Shown one piece after another: positions 7,907 through 16,166 of a stretch of 58,660 nucleotides of DNA. This DNA comes from Streptomyces plumbidurans (GTDB lineage: Bacteria; Actinomycetota; Actinomycetes; Streptomycetales; Streptomycetaceae): the NCBI RefSeq assembly GCF_019857225.1, contig NZ_JAFJSY010000071.1, forward strand, positions 1 to 58,660, given 5' to 3'. The notes below the pieces were generated by a model, which saw only the letters and a list, made by a program, of their open reading frames with translations, did no database searches and was not told the origin of the DNA. A program made the translations under genes and the position numbers. Numbering within the stretch: position 1 is the stretch's first letter; each line of letters begins with the position of its first letter.

Positions 7907-7943
7907 TCCCGCCCGTCTCGCCGCGATGTGCGTGGCCGTACGG
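7907..7943. repeat. Right copy of the inverted repeat flanking the array
   Basis: This is the inverted counterpart of 7139-7177, ending GTGGCCGTACGG. It lies 33 bases before the tetR stop codon. Confidence 0.55.
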
Positions 7944-7975
7944 ATTGCGCACCTCGGCAACGGCACCAACCCACG

Positions 7976-8578
7976 TCACTCCGAGCCGTAGTACAACCGC
8001 AAGAACTCCTCCATCGCCGCGTCCACGCCGTCGCGGTCGCCGGTGGCGAGCAGATCGAGCAGGAGGCCGCGGACGGTGGCGAGGCCCAGCCTGGCGCGGT
8101 TGCGGGCGGTCGCCGGGTCCGCCCCGGCGGCGACCTCGGCGGCCACGAGGGGCTCCAGCCAGTCCGTCACCAGGTTGTCGAGCACCGGCACCGCCTCGGG
8201 GCGGCCCCGCAGTGCCTGGCCGTAGATCTCGAAGAACAGCCGTTCCTGGTTGGCCAGTTGAGGATCCGTCAGCTGCCGCCAGAGCAGCCGCGCTGCGTCG
8301 ATGGGCGAGACACCGGGCTCCCGTCGCAGCCGGGACAGCAGATCGCGCTGACGCTGCTCGGAGGTGCGGACGATCTCCACGAGCAGCTGCTCCTTGGAGC
8401 CGAAGTAGTGGATCAGCATCCGGTGGCTGACGCCGATCGCCGCGCCCAGGCCGCGCAGGCTCAAGTCGCCGATGCCGTACGCCGCGACGTAGTCGACCGC
8501 CGCGTCCACCAGCTGCGCGCGCCGGTCCCCGACCTTGCCGCCCACGCCTTCGGGACGCGAGTCGTCCGTCCTTGTCAC
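7976..8578 (-). CDS. TetR/AcrR-family transcriptional regulator
   Basis: A 200-residue TetR repressor. The N-terminal helix-turn-helix includes RRAQLVDAAVDYVAAYGIGDLSLRGLGAAIGVSHRMLIHYFGSKEQLL, and an all-helical ligand domain ends LRLYYGSE. The GTG at 8578 (VTRTDDSRPEG) is chosen because an upstream ATG at 8638 would run the gene through both operator palindromes. No clear Shine-Dalgarno is visible. It is divergent from an SRPBCC gene and probably represses both. The last third of the gene has seeded the tandem repeats to its left. Confidence 0.88.
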   Translation of the reverse strand: MTRTDDSRPEGVGGKVGDRRAQLVDAAVDYVAAYGIGDLSLRGLGAAIGVSHRMLIHYFGSKEQLLVEIVRTSEQRQRDLLSRLRREPGVSPIDAARLLWRQLTDPQLANQERLFFEIYGQALRGRPEAVPVLDNLVTDWLEPLVAAEVAAGADPATARNRARLGLATVRGLLLDLLATGDRDGVDAAMEEFLRLYYGSE

Positions 8579-8585
8579 TTCGCGA

Positions 8586-8603
8586 GTGTACCAATTGGTA
8601 CAC
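8586..8603. promoter_or_regulatory. TetR operator 1
   Basis: GTGTACCAATTGGTACAC is a perfect 18-base palindrome, 7 bases upstream of the tetR GTG. It shares GTACC-N(4)-GGTAC with operator 2, whose centre is 23 bases away. Confidence 0.75.
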
Positions 8604-8608
8604 GGTGG

Positions 8609-8626
8609 ATGTACCGTGTGGTACAT
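8609..8626. promoter_or_regulatory. TetR operator 2, overlapping the SRPBCC start
   Basis: ATGTACC-GTGT-GGTACAT has perfect 7-base arms. The final AT belongs to the ATG of the SRPBCC gene, so a bound repressor would sit on the start codon. The paired sites about two helical turns apart suggest cooperative binding of two dimers. Confidence 0.72.
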
Positions 8627-9080
8627 GCAGCCCGTCACCGTGTCGATCGACGTTCCGCAGACGCCCGAGCAGGTCTACGACTTCCTCGATGTCATGGCGC
8701 ACCACGAGCGCTTCACCGATCACTACCTGACCGACTGGCGCTACAGCGGCCCCGACCGCGGCAAGGGATCGTGCGCCACGGTCACCGCCGCGCTGGGCGG
8801 CACGAAGACCGAGGTCACCATCGAGGTCGTCGAAGTCGACGCACCGCGCCGGATCATGGAGCGCAATGTCAGCGCGGCAGGCCGGCGCGTCGCCCACGGC
8901 ACCTACACCATCGAGTCGCTGCCGGACGGCGGGAGCCGTGTCGCCTTCACCTACAGCTGGGTGCGCGCCCCACTCCCCGACCGACTGCTGGCCCCCGTCG
9001 TCCGGGCCACGATGCGACGTGCGAACCGTACGGTCATGCAACGCCTGGCCACCGAGCTGGCCAGGCACGTCGCTTCCTGA
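8625..9080 (+). CDS. SRPBCC-fold (polyketide cyclase/dehydrase-like) protein
   Basis: A 151-residue START/SRPBCC-type lipid- or polyketide-binding fold: MQPVTVSIDVPQTPEQVYDFLDVMAHHERF followed by alternating strands and a long C-terminal helix (RRANRTVMQRLATELARHV). No catalytic residues are diagnostic, and these proteins often bind hydrophobic ligands. The ATG at 8625 lies inside a TetR operator and has no Shine-Dalgarno, so the message may be leaderless. A longer frame from 8535 exists but would overlap both operators. It is probably the main target of the divergent TetR. Confidence 0.8.
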   Translation: MQPVTVSIDVPQTPEQVYDFLDVMAHHERFTDHYLTDWRYSGPDRGKGSCATVTAALGGTKTEVTIEVVEVDAPRRIMERNVSAAGRRVAHGTYTIESLPDGGSRVAFTYSWVRAPLPDRLLAPVVRATMRRANRTVMQRLATELARHVAS

Positions 9081-9129
9081 CGCGCCGGTGACGTGCGGTC
9101 CCCCGCGCTCCCCTTGGCCCCCGCCCCCG

Positions 9130-10389
9130 TCAGCCCGTGGTGTCCATGGCTCTGCGGCGCGTCGCACCGCCCATGTTCCGAGCCTGAAGCAGCCGCCCGC
9201 CGAGCAGCACCACTCCGGCCGCGCACGTGAGCAGCCCGCCCGCGAGGAACGCGGCCCGTACGTCGGCCAGTGCGAGCACCAGCCCGCCGAGCGCGGCGCC
9301 GGCTGCGATTCCGGCGTTGTAGGCACCGGAGTTGGCCGCGAGCGCGATGTCGGTGCGGCCCGGTGCGCAGTGCAGCATCTCGTTCTGGGTGGTCATGAAG
9401 ACCGGTCCGAGCGCACCGCCCATCAGCACCAGGAACACCACCGCGGTCACCGGCCGGTCGCCGAACGCGTAGAGGCCGGTCAGGCCCACCGCCTGGGTCG
9501 CCACGGCGGCGGACAGGGCGGAGCGCGGGAAGCGGTCCAGCAGGGCGCCGGTGATGCTCACGCCGGCCAGACACGCGAGTCCGAACACCACGAACAGCAG
9601 GCCGACGGCGCTCGGGGAGAACCCGCTCACGTCGCCGAGGAACTTCGCGATGTAGGTGAATCCCGCGAACGCGCCGGTGGCGGACAGGGCCCCGGCCGCG
9701 AGCACCGTGGCGAACCGGCGCACGTCGGGACCGGTCCCGTAGGCGGCGGGCTCCTCGTCCGGGCGTGAGGTCGGCAGCAGCGTCGCAATGGTCACGAGCG
9801 ACACGGCGGCGAGCGCGGCCAGGGCTGCGACCGGCACCTGCCAGGCGGTCCGGCGTCCCAGCCAGGTCCCGGCAGGCACGCCGAGCACGAGGGCGAACGA
9901 ACCCGCGACGGACAGGGCCCCGACCACGCGTCCGCGCACCCGCGGCGGGAACAGGCCCACCGCGACCGGGCCCATCACGGCCCAGAACAGGGCCTGCGCG
10001 AGCGCGGTCAGCAGCCGTGCGCCGAGAAGCAGCCAGTACGACGGCGCGAGCGCCGCGACCAGGCTGGACACGGCGAGCGCGGCCAGCAGCGCGGTGAGCA
10101 CATGACGGCGGGGCACGGTGCGCACGACGTGGGCGATCGGTACGGAACTGACCGCGACCGTCACGGCGTAGCCGGTCACCAGGAGACCGACCGCCGGTAC
10201 CGACACCCGCAGGCTGTCCGAGATCGGCTCCAGGAGTCCGACCGGCAGATTCTCCGCCGTGTTGAAGGTGAAGGCGGCCAGCATCAGCGCCCCGAGCACC
10301 GCGAGCCGCTGCCACGGAGCCGGTCGCCTCTCCCGCGCCCGGTCACTCGCTGTGCGCGACCGCAGCGCCTGTTCCGTGGCACCGCCCAT
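9130..10389 (-). CDS. MFS transporter (DHA1, Cmx/CmlR-like)
   Basis: A 419-residue 12-helix transporter. Its start region LAVLGALMLAAFTFNTAENLPVGLLEPI and later ALFWAVMGPVAVGLFPPRVRGR match the chloramphenicol/arabinose efflux branch of DHA1. ATG 10389 has GAGGTGG upstream. It is convergent with the SRPBCC gene and codirectional with the esterase homologue to its right, 79 bases away. A role in drug or metabolite export is likely; the substrate is unknown. Confidence 0.85.
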   Translation of the reverse strand: MGGATEQALRSRTASDRARERRPAPWQRLAVLGALMLAAFTFNTAENLPVGLLEPISDSLRVSVPAVGLLVTGYAVTVAVSSVPIAHVVRTVPRRHVLTALLAALAVSSLVAALAPSYWLLLGARLLTALAQALFWAVMGPVAVGLFPPRVRGRVVGALSVAGSFALVLGVPAGTWLGRRTAWQVPVAALAALAAVSLVTIATLLPTSRPDEEPAAYGTGPDVRRFATVLAAGALSATGAFAGFTYIAKFLGDVSGFSPSAVGLLFVVFGLACLAGVSITGALLDRFPRSALSAAVATQAVGLTGLYAFGDRPVTAVVFLVLMGGALGPVFMTTQNEMLHCAPGRTDIALAANSGAYNAGIAAGAALGGLVLALADVRAAFLAGGLLTCAAGVVLLGGRLLQARNMGGATRRRAMDTTG

Positions 10390-10468
10390 GCCACCACCTC
10401 ACGGGATCACCGGCATCACCGCAACCGATTTCCGCTGGACGGCGACGCGACCGCCCATGGTGGCCGTT

Positions 10469-11665
10469 CTACGTGGCGTCCTTGACGAACACGATGCCGT
10501 CCCGGTCCGCGAGGTGGGCCGGGTCGAGCGGGGCGTAGCCGAACCACGGGGAGGTGCGGGGTGCGGGCGGTGTGTCACCGAGGGTGGCGGCCAGGCGCGG
10601 GGCGTCGACGACGCAGCGGTCCCCGGGGAGTGCGTACAGGAACCCTTCGACGGTGTCCGGCGGCGGGGTGTCCACTCCCTGGTGCCGGATGGTGCCGACT
10701 GCCATGGCGACGAAGGCGTACGCGTCCCCGAGCCGCGCGCTCACCAGCGCACCGGCGCTCCACCACCGAACCGGCCCCTGCCACATCTGCATGGTGCTCA
10801 ACTCCCGCTGGAAATGAGCGTTTTGGCCGTTGGCGAGTGCCGGGCCCCGATCGGCGAGGGCGAGGAGGTTGTCGGCCATCATCAGGTCGCGCTGGGCGCA
10901 CAGCCGTGTCATGCGCGCCGGTGAAGGGTCGGCCATCCAGTGGTGGTAGCGCAGCAGCCCGGTGGCGGTGCGCCCGTACAGCCGCGCCCGGTCGAACTCG
11001 TCCCGTGAGCTCACCGCCTTCAGATACGGCGTCTGCGTGTCGAGCAGCGCCACCAGGTCGTCGGCGAGCAGCCGCAGCCGGGCGGCCTCGGGCGACTGCC
11101 CCACGGACCGGGCCGGATCCATCATCGCGTCGGGGTCGGTCCACCGCTCGTCGTCACCGAGCAGCCGGTCGAGTGTCCGTGCGGTGCAGGGCAGCAGGTT
11201 TGCGTCCACGCGGGCCGCGAGGTAGTCGTGGAGGGCCGTGAGGGTCTGCCGGGGGCTCGCGGCTGCGGTGATCTCCAGGGGGCCGTCGAACCCGGCGAAG
11301 CGGACCTGCTCGGACTCGGGCCGGCCGTCGTTGTGGGCGCGCATGTGGCGCACGAGTTCGCGGTTGCCGGTGAAGTCGCCCCAGCCGTGGCTGAATCCGT
11401 GCTCCATGACCTCGTCGAGGGTGCCGGTGCCCGAGGTGACGTAGTCGTCCACGACCAGGCCCTTGACGCAGTCGCTCTCGATCGCGATCGTCCGGTAGCC
11501 CTCCTCCTCGACGAGTTGCCGGAAGATCTCGTTGCGCAGGCCGAGCAGCGTGTCCTCGCCATGTGCGGGCTCGCCCAGGGCGAGCAGTCGCGGGCGCGCC
11601 GGGAACAGCTCCATGAGGGCGGCAGCCTCGACGGGACGGACGGTGTCCGTGATGTCAGTAGCCAT
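10469..11665 (-). CDS. Erythromycin esterase-family protein
   Basis: A 398-residue homologue of Ere-type macrolide esterases and related proteins. The active-site region ALGEPAHGEDTLLGLRNEIF carries the Glu and His of the family, followed by AIESDCVKGL and SHGWGDFTGNRELVRHMRAHN. Most chromosomal members have no proven macrolide activity, so resistance should not be assumed. The start MATDITDT at 11665 is preferred to the longer 11734 frame, which runs into the divergent merR gene. It is divergent from a double-MerR regulator with a 58-base shared promoter region. Confidence 0.85.
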   Translation of the reverse strand: MATDITDTVRPVEAAALMELFPARPRLLALGEPAHGEDTLLGLRNEIFRQLVEEEGYRTIAIESDCVKGLVVDDYVTSGTGTLDEVMEHGFSHGWGDFTGNRELVRHMRAHNDGRPESEQVRFAGFDGPLEITAAASPRQTLTALHDYLAARVDANLLPCTARTLDRLLGDDERWTDPDAMMDPARSVGQSPEAARLRLLADDLVALLDTQTPYLKAVSSRDEFDRARLYGRTATGLLRYHHWMADPSPARMTRLCAQRDLMMADNLLALADRGPALANGQNAHFQRELSTMQMWQGPVRWWSAGALVSARLGDAYAFVAMAVGTIRHQGVDTPPPDTVEGFLYALPGDRCVVDAPRLAATLGDTPPAPRTSPWFGYAPLDPAHLADRDGIVFVKDAT

Positions 11666-11723
11666 GCCTTGAACGCTATCGTTGAACCTTCGGTTGAGAC
11701 TTTCCATCGATATGGTCGGCAGC

Positions 11724-12461
11724 ATGGAGCACAACCCTCAAAGCGGCAAGCGGCTCAGGCCGGTCGACCTGGCGCGCGAGCACGGTCTGTCCACCCAGGC
11801 GGTCAGGAACTACGAGGACGCCGGGATTCTCCCGGTGGCCGATCGCACACCCCACGGCTACCGCACCTACACTCCCCTGCACGCCATGGCCCTGCGCGCC
11901 TTCCTCGCCCTGGTGCCCGGCCACGGCCATGCCACGGCGACGTCGATCATGCGGGCCGTGAACGAGGGCGCGACCGAGGAGGCGTTGCGCCTCATCGACG
12001 AGAGCCACGCCCAACTCCTCGACGACCGCGCGACCTTGCGGGCCGTGGAGAGCGCCCTGCGGGACCTGAAGCCGCTCCCTTCGTCCGCGCCGCGCACCGC
12101 GTCCGACAGGTTCATCGGGTCGCTGGCGGGACAGCTCGGCATCCGGCCCGCGACGCTGCGCAAATGGGAGCTCGCCGGGCTGGTGAGTCCGCGGCGCGAC
12201 CCGCAGACCGGATATCGCGTCTACGACGAGGCAGCGGTACGGGACGCCCGGCTCGCCCATCAACTCCGGCGCGGCGGCTATCTGTTGGAGCAGATCGCCC
12301 CGCTGATCGCCCATGTACGGGCGGCGGGCGGCCCGGAGCCGCTGGAGGCCACGCTGCGCGAGTGGCACGCCCGGCTGGCCGCCCGCGGACGCGCGCTGCT
12401 GACCGGGGCCGCCGCGCTGGAGACGTATCTGCGGGACGGGCGCGAGCAGCAGCCGGCCTGA
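11724..12461 (+). CDS. MerR-type regulator with two helix-turn-helix domains (TioE-like)
   Basis: A 245-residue regulator with two MerR-like DNA-binding regions. The first (about residues 13-55) has STQAVRNYEDAGILPVADRT and GYRTYTPLHAMALRAFLAL. The second (about 130-200) has IRPATLRKWELAGLVSPRRD and GYRVYDEAAVRDARLAHQLR. Ordinary MerR proteins have one such domain; the tandem arrangement is the TioE-like type. ATG 11724 (MEHNPQSGKRL) leaves the intergenic promoter intact. The AACC-TTC-GGTT dyad near 11687-11697 is a possible site. It probably regulates the divergent esterase homologue. Confidence 0.85.
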   Translation: MEHNPQSGKRLRPVDLAREHGLSTQAVRNYEDAGILPVADRTPHGYRTYTPLHAMALRAFLALVPGHGHATATSIMRAVNEGATEEALRLIDESHAQLLDDRATLRAVESALRDLKPLPSSAPRTASDRFIGSLAGQLGIRPATLRKWELAGLVSPRRDPQTGYRVYDEAAVRDARLAHQLRRGGYLLEQIAPLIAHVRAAGGPEPLEATLREWHARLAARGRALLTGAAALETYLRDGREQQPA

Positions 12462-12492
12462 CGGCGAAACCGGAGAAATCGAGCGACCGCCT

Positions 12493-12520
12493 GCGCAGAT
12501 CCAGGGAAAACCCTCTGCGC
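12493..12520. terminator. Hairpin downstream of merR-type gene
   Basis: GCGCAGA (12493-12499) pairs with TCTGCGC (12514-12520), with GGG/CCC continuing the stem around an AAAA loop and a four-base bulge on one side. It lies 32 bases after the regulator stop and about 55 before the pepN start. It is a candidate terminator or leader structure. Confidence 0.4.
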
Positions 12521-12574
12521 CCTTGACCGTTCCGCGGCATACGCTTGCGCCGGCTGTCTGTCGAAGGAGGATGC

Positions 12575-15013
12575 ATGGGGATCAGGAGCCTCACCCGGGG
12601 TGAAGCCGAGCGCCGGGCCGCGCTGGTCGCTGTCGAACGGTACGACGTCGACATCGACTTCACCGCGCTGCCCGAGGGACCCGAGGTCCGCAGCGTCTCG
12701 ACCGTCACCTTCACCTGCCGTGAGCCGGGTGCGGAGACCTTCGTGGACTGCGCGGCCCAGGTGGTGAGCGCCACGCTCAACGGCACCGCGCTGCGGCCCA
12801 CCGACGACGGCCGAATCCCCCTGCCCGATCTGGCCGAGCACAACGTGCTGAGGGTGGAGAGCGTCCAGGCCGACACCTCCACGGGCGAGGGCGTGCACAA
12901 GGCGGTAGACCCCGCGGACGGCGAGGTCTATGTGTGGACGAGCTTCGAGCCGGACGAGGCCCGGTTCGTGTGGGCGTGTTTCGACCAGCCCGATCTCAAG
13001 GCCCCGCACGCCTTCACGGTCACGGCCCCGGCCGCGTGGATCGTCACCAGCAACTCCGGTGACGCGCGCGTCGAGGAGCTGGACAAGGCCCGCCGCTGGG
13101 TCTTCCCCGACACTCCCCCGCTCGCCGTGTACAACACCGTCGTCAACGCGGGCCCCTTCCACGAACTGCGCCGCGAGATCGACGGCCACGATCTCGGCCT
13201 GTACGCCCGCCGCTCGCTCGCCGACGTCCTCGACCGCGACGCCGACGAGATCTTCACCCTCACCCGACAGGGCCTGGCCTTCTACGCCGAGGCCTTCGCG
13301 ATGCCGTTCCCGCAGCGCCGGTACGACCAGGTCTTCATGCCCGAGTTCGGTGGCGCGATGGAGAACTACGGATGTGTGACCTGGTCGGACGCGTTCCTGC
13401 GGCGGGCCGAACCGACGCCCGCCGAGCGGGAGTTGCTGGCCAAGGTGCTGCTGCACGAGATGGCGCACATGTGGTTCGGCAACATCGTCACCATGCGCTG
13501 GTGGGACGACCTCTGGCTGAACGAGGCGTTCGCCGAGTTCGCCTGCCACTGGGCCGCCGAGGGCGCCACGCGCTACACCGACGCCTGGGCGGGCCATCTG
13601 GTGAGCGACAAGCTCAAGGCGTATCTGGCCGACCAGGGCCCGGTCTCGCACCCCATCCATCAGCCCATCCACGATGTCGCCCAGGCCGCGTCGATCTTCG
13701 ACAACATCACCTACCCCAAGGGCGCCTCCGTCCTGCAGCAGCTCATGACGTACGTCGGCGAGGAGCACTTCCGGGCGGGCATGGCCGCCTACTTCGCCCG
13801 GCACGCCTGGCACAACACCACCCTCCAGGACCTGATCGACGCCCTGTCCGAGGCCAGTGGGCGCGACCTCGACACCTGGCGCACGGCCTGGCTCGCCACG
13901 GCCGGCACCGACCGGTTCGTCCTCGAACGCGACGGCGAGCAGGTCACGTTGGTGGCCGCCGACACCGCGCGTCCGCAGGTGCTCGCCGTCGGCGCCTACC
14001 GCCGCGACGGGCAGGCGCTGGAGCGTACGGGGCTGGTACGCGTCGAGGTGACCGGGCCCCGTACCGCCGTCACCGGCCTCCCGGCCGCCGCGGACCTCCT
14101 GCTGATCAACGACGACGACCTCACCTTCGCCACGGCCCGCCCCGACCACACCACCCGGGACGCGCTGTTCTCCTCGGCGGCTCAACTGCCCACCGCCCTC
14201 TCCCGGGGCGTGGCCGCCGCGACCGTCTGGGACATGCTGACGACCGGTGAGGCCTCGGCGGCGGAGGCCGGGCGGTGCCTCACCACGATCCTCGCGACCG
14301 AGAGTTCCGACGCGGTGATCGAACCCCTGCTGACGCTCGCCGCCGACATCACCGAACTGTGGGCCCCGTCCGCCGAACGCCCGGCGCTCACCGCGGAGTT
14401 GACCGCTGTCTGCCGGCGCCTCGCCGCCGATCCGGGCCGCCGCCAGGTGGCACTGCGCGGCCTGGCCCGCACCGCGGCCACCGGCGACGATCTGGCCTGG
14501 CTGCGTGAACAGGCGGGCGACGACGTCGACTTGCACTGGCGCGCCCTGGTCCGCGAGGCGCAGCTCGGCGGGGACGTCACGGCCGAGACGGACCGTCTGC
14601 TCGCCCGCGACTCCGATCCCGATGCCTGGGTCCGCGCCCTCACCGTGCGGGCCGCCCTGCCCGACGCCGCCGCCAAGGCGGAGGTGTGGCAGCGGGTCGT
14701 CGAGGACCGCACCGTCCCCGTGCACCCGGTCGGCCAGGTGATGACGGCCTTCTGGCGGCCCGGCCAGGACGCCCTTCTGGCCCCGTACACCCAGCGCTAT
14801 CTGGAGGTGATCCCCGAGCTGGACCAGGGCGGGATGATCCTGGCGATGGTCTTCACCAGGTGTCTGTTCGCGCCGTTCGCCATCGACGACGCGTACATCG
14901 AGACCGCCCGGCAGGCCGCCGAGAAGGCGGCCCCGGTCGTCCGCAAGACACTCCTGGAACGCTCGGACATCGTCCGCCGGATGCTCCGGTCCCGGACGGG
15001 CGCCACGGCCTGA
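12575..15013 (+). CDS. pepN: Aminopeptidase N (M1 zinc metallopeptidase)
   Basis: An 812-residue cytosolic M1 aminopeptidase that removes N-terminal amino acids from peptides. It has the exopeptidase motif GGAMENYG and the zinc site HEMAHMWFGN (H294, E295, H298) with the third ligand Glu 18 residues on in WLNEAFAEF (E317). A C-terminal helical ERAP1-like domain follows. No signal peptide is visible. ATG 12575 has GAAGGAGG four bases upstream; an out-of-frame ATG at 12571 is ignored. Slightly shorter than the roughly 850-residue streptomycete PepN, but all catalytic parts are present. It is transcribed alone and is convergent with the muramidase. Confidence 0.95.
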   Translation: MGIRSLTRGEAERRAALVAVERYDVDIDFTALPEGPEVRSVSTVTFTCREPGAETFVDCAAQVVSATLNGTALRPTDDGRIPLPDLAEHNVLRVESVQADTSTGEGVHKAVDPADGEVYVWTSFEPDEARFVWACFDQPDLKAPHAFTVTAPAAWIVTSNSGDARVEELDKARRWVFPDTPPLAVYNTVVNAGPFHELRREIDGHDLGLYARRSLADVLDRDADEIFTLTRQGLAFYAEAFAMPFPQRRYDQVFMPEFGGAMENYGCVTWSDAFLRRAEPTPAERELLAKVLLHEMAHMWFGNIVTMRWWDDLWLNEAFAEFACHWAAEGATRYTDAWAGHLVSDKLKAYLADQGPVSHPIHQPIHDVAQAASIFDNITYPKGASVLQQLMTYVGEEHFRAGMAAYFARHAWHNTTLQDLIDALSEASGRDLDTWRTAWLATAGTDRFVLERDGEQVTLVAADTARPQVLAVGAYRRDGQALERTGLVRVEVTGPRTAVTGLPAAADLLLINDDDLTFATARPDHTTRDALFSSAAQLPTALSRGVAAATVWDMLTTGEASAAEAGRCLTTILATESSDAVIEPLLTLAADITELWAPSAERPALTAELTAVCRRLAADPGRRQVALRGLARTAATGDDLAWLREQAGDDVDLHWRALVREAQLGGDVTAETDRLLARDSDPDAWVRALTVRAALPDAAAKAEVWQRVVEDRTVPVHPVGQVMTAFWRPGQDALLAPYTQRYLEVIPELDQGGMILAMVFTRCLFAPFAIDDAYIETARQAAEKAAPVVRKTLLERSDIVRRMLRSRTGATA

Positions 15014-15035
15014 CCGGCCGGGGCGACTTCAGGTC

Positions 15036-15959
15036 TCAACCGGTCGCGAACTTCCGCAGCTTGTCGGTGGTGTCGTGGAAGCGGTCGCGATCGCCGACCG
15101 TCGGGCCGGACGACGTGTACTGCCACATCGTGTACGTCTTCCAGCCCGCCGGGAGCGTTCCCGCCGAGGAGGCGTAGCGGGCGATCCAGAGGGGGTTGGT
15201 GGCGCCGAAGCCGCTGTAGTTGCCGGTGCAGGAGGACCACCAGGCCGTGGCCGTGTAGATGACGGCGTCACGATGGGTGCGGGCCTTGTAGCGCTTCAGG
15301 AAGTCACGGATCCAGGTGACCATGGCGGACTTGGACTTGCCGTAGCAGGAGTCGCCGTAAGGATTCCACTCGATGTCGAGGGCGCCGGGCAGCGTCCTGC
15401 CGTCCTTGGACCAGCCGCCGCCGTGGTCGACGAAGTAGTCGGCCTGTGCGGTGCCGCTGGTGGTGTCGGGGGTGGCGAAGTGGTAGGCGCCGCGGATCAT
15501 GCCGACGCCGTAGGAGCCGTTGTACTGCTGGGTGAAGTAGGGGTTCGTGTAGTACGTCCCCTCCGTGCCCTTGGTGTAGGCCCATCTGACGCCGCCGCTC
15601 CACAGGGTGGGCCAGGCAACGTCGCGCTGGTAGCTGGCCACGTCGACGCCCTCGGTCTGGTTGGCCTTCGCGGTCGGGGCGATGTCGCCGGGCGGGACAC
15701 CGAGCCCTTCGTGGGCCCGTACCCCTATACCCATGTACGCGCTGCCGCGCGCAGGGACGGGGACAGCTGTGGGTGTGGGGACAGCGGTGGGGACTGGGAC
15801 AGTGGTGGGGGCGGGGTCCGGCTCGGCTGCCGCGGCGTCCGTCGTCGCGAACGCCGTGGGCAGTCCGGACAGGGCGAGAAGGAGGCCGGTCAGGGCGGCG
15901 ACGAGACGCCGGCGTGAGCGGCCCTGCTGGGGGGATATGGAGCTACGCACGTCACCCAT
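15036..15959 (-). CDS. Secreted GH25 muramidase (lysozyme)
   Basis: A 307-residue exported cell-wall hydrolase that cuts the MurNAc-GlcNAc bond of peptidoglycan. It starts with an Arg-rich signal peptide (GRSRRRLVAALTGLLLALSG, then ATTDAAAA). A Pro/Thr/Val linker with VPVPTA/VPTPTA repeats follows (about 52-69), then a GH25 barrel with GVDVASYQ (D106) and the catalytic pair in LDIEWNP (D195, E197). The start at 15959 is the ATG nearest the signal peptide; GTG 15950 is an alternative. There is no separate cell-wall-binding domain. It is convergent with pepN and divergent from the PfkB gene. Confidence 0.9.
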   Translation of the reverse strand: MGDVRSSISPQQGRSRRRLVAALTGLLLALSGLPTAFATTDAAAAEPDPAPTTVPVPTAVPTPTAVPVPARGSAYMGIGVRAHEGLGVPPGDIAPTAKANQTEGVDVASYQRDVAWPTLWSGGVRWAYTKGTEGTYYTNPYFTQQYNGSYGVGMIRGAYHFATPDTTSGTAQADYFVDHGGGWSKDGRTLPGALDIEWNPYGDSCYGKSKSAMVTWIRDFLKRYKARTHRDAVIYTATAWWSSCTGNYSGFGATNPLWIARYASSAGTLPAGWKTYTMWQYTSSGPTVGDRDRFHDTTDKLRKFATG

Positions 15960-16166
15960 CTGAACCCCGGCCCGGCCGCACCGCACGTCAGGTACCGCCC
16001 AACGGGCGTTCCGGCACGGCGGTGTTGTCGTTTGCGGCACGTTCGTACACTGGCCGCAGATCGGGAAGACCCCAGGTCCGGGGCGGCCGCGCGTCCGGAA
16101 GGCCGCGGTTTCGGGCGGGCCACTGGGCCGGTGAGCCCCGGGCCGGGCAGAAGGAGGTGCGTGCGG

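Noticed and set aside
7134..9326. 730-residue open frame through the 135-bp repeats
   Set aside because: It exists because the repeat period is divisible by three; it overlaps tetR and the SRPBCC gene and matches no family.
10469..11665. Proven macrolide-resistance gene
   Set aside because: Family membership alone does not show macrolide hydrolysis; most chromosomal relatives are uncharacterised.
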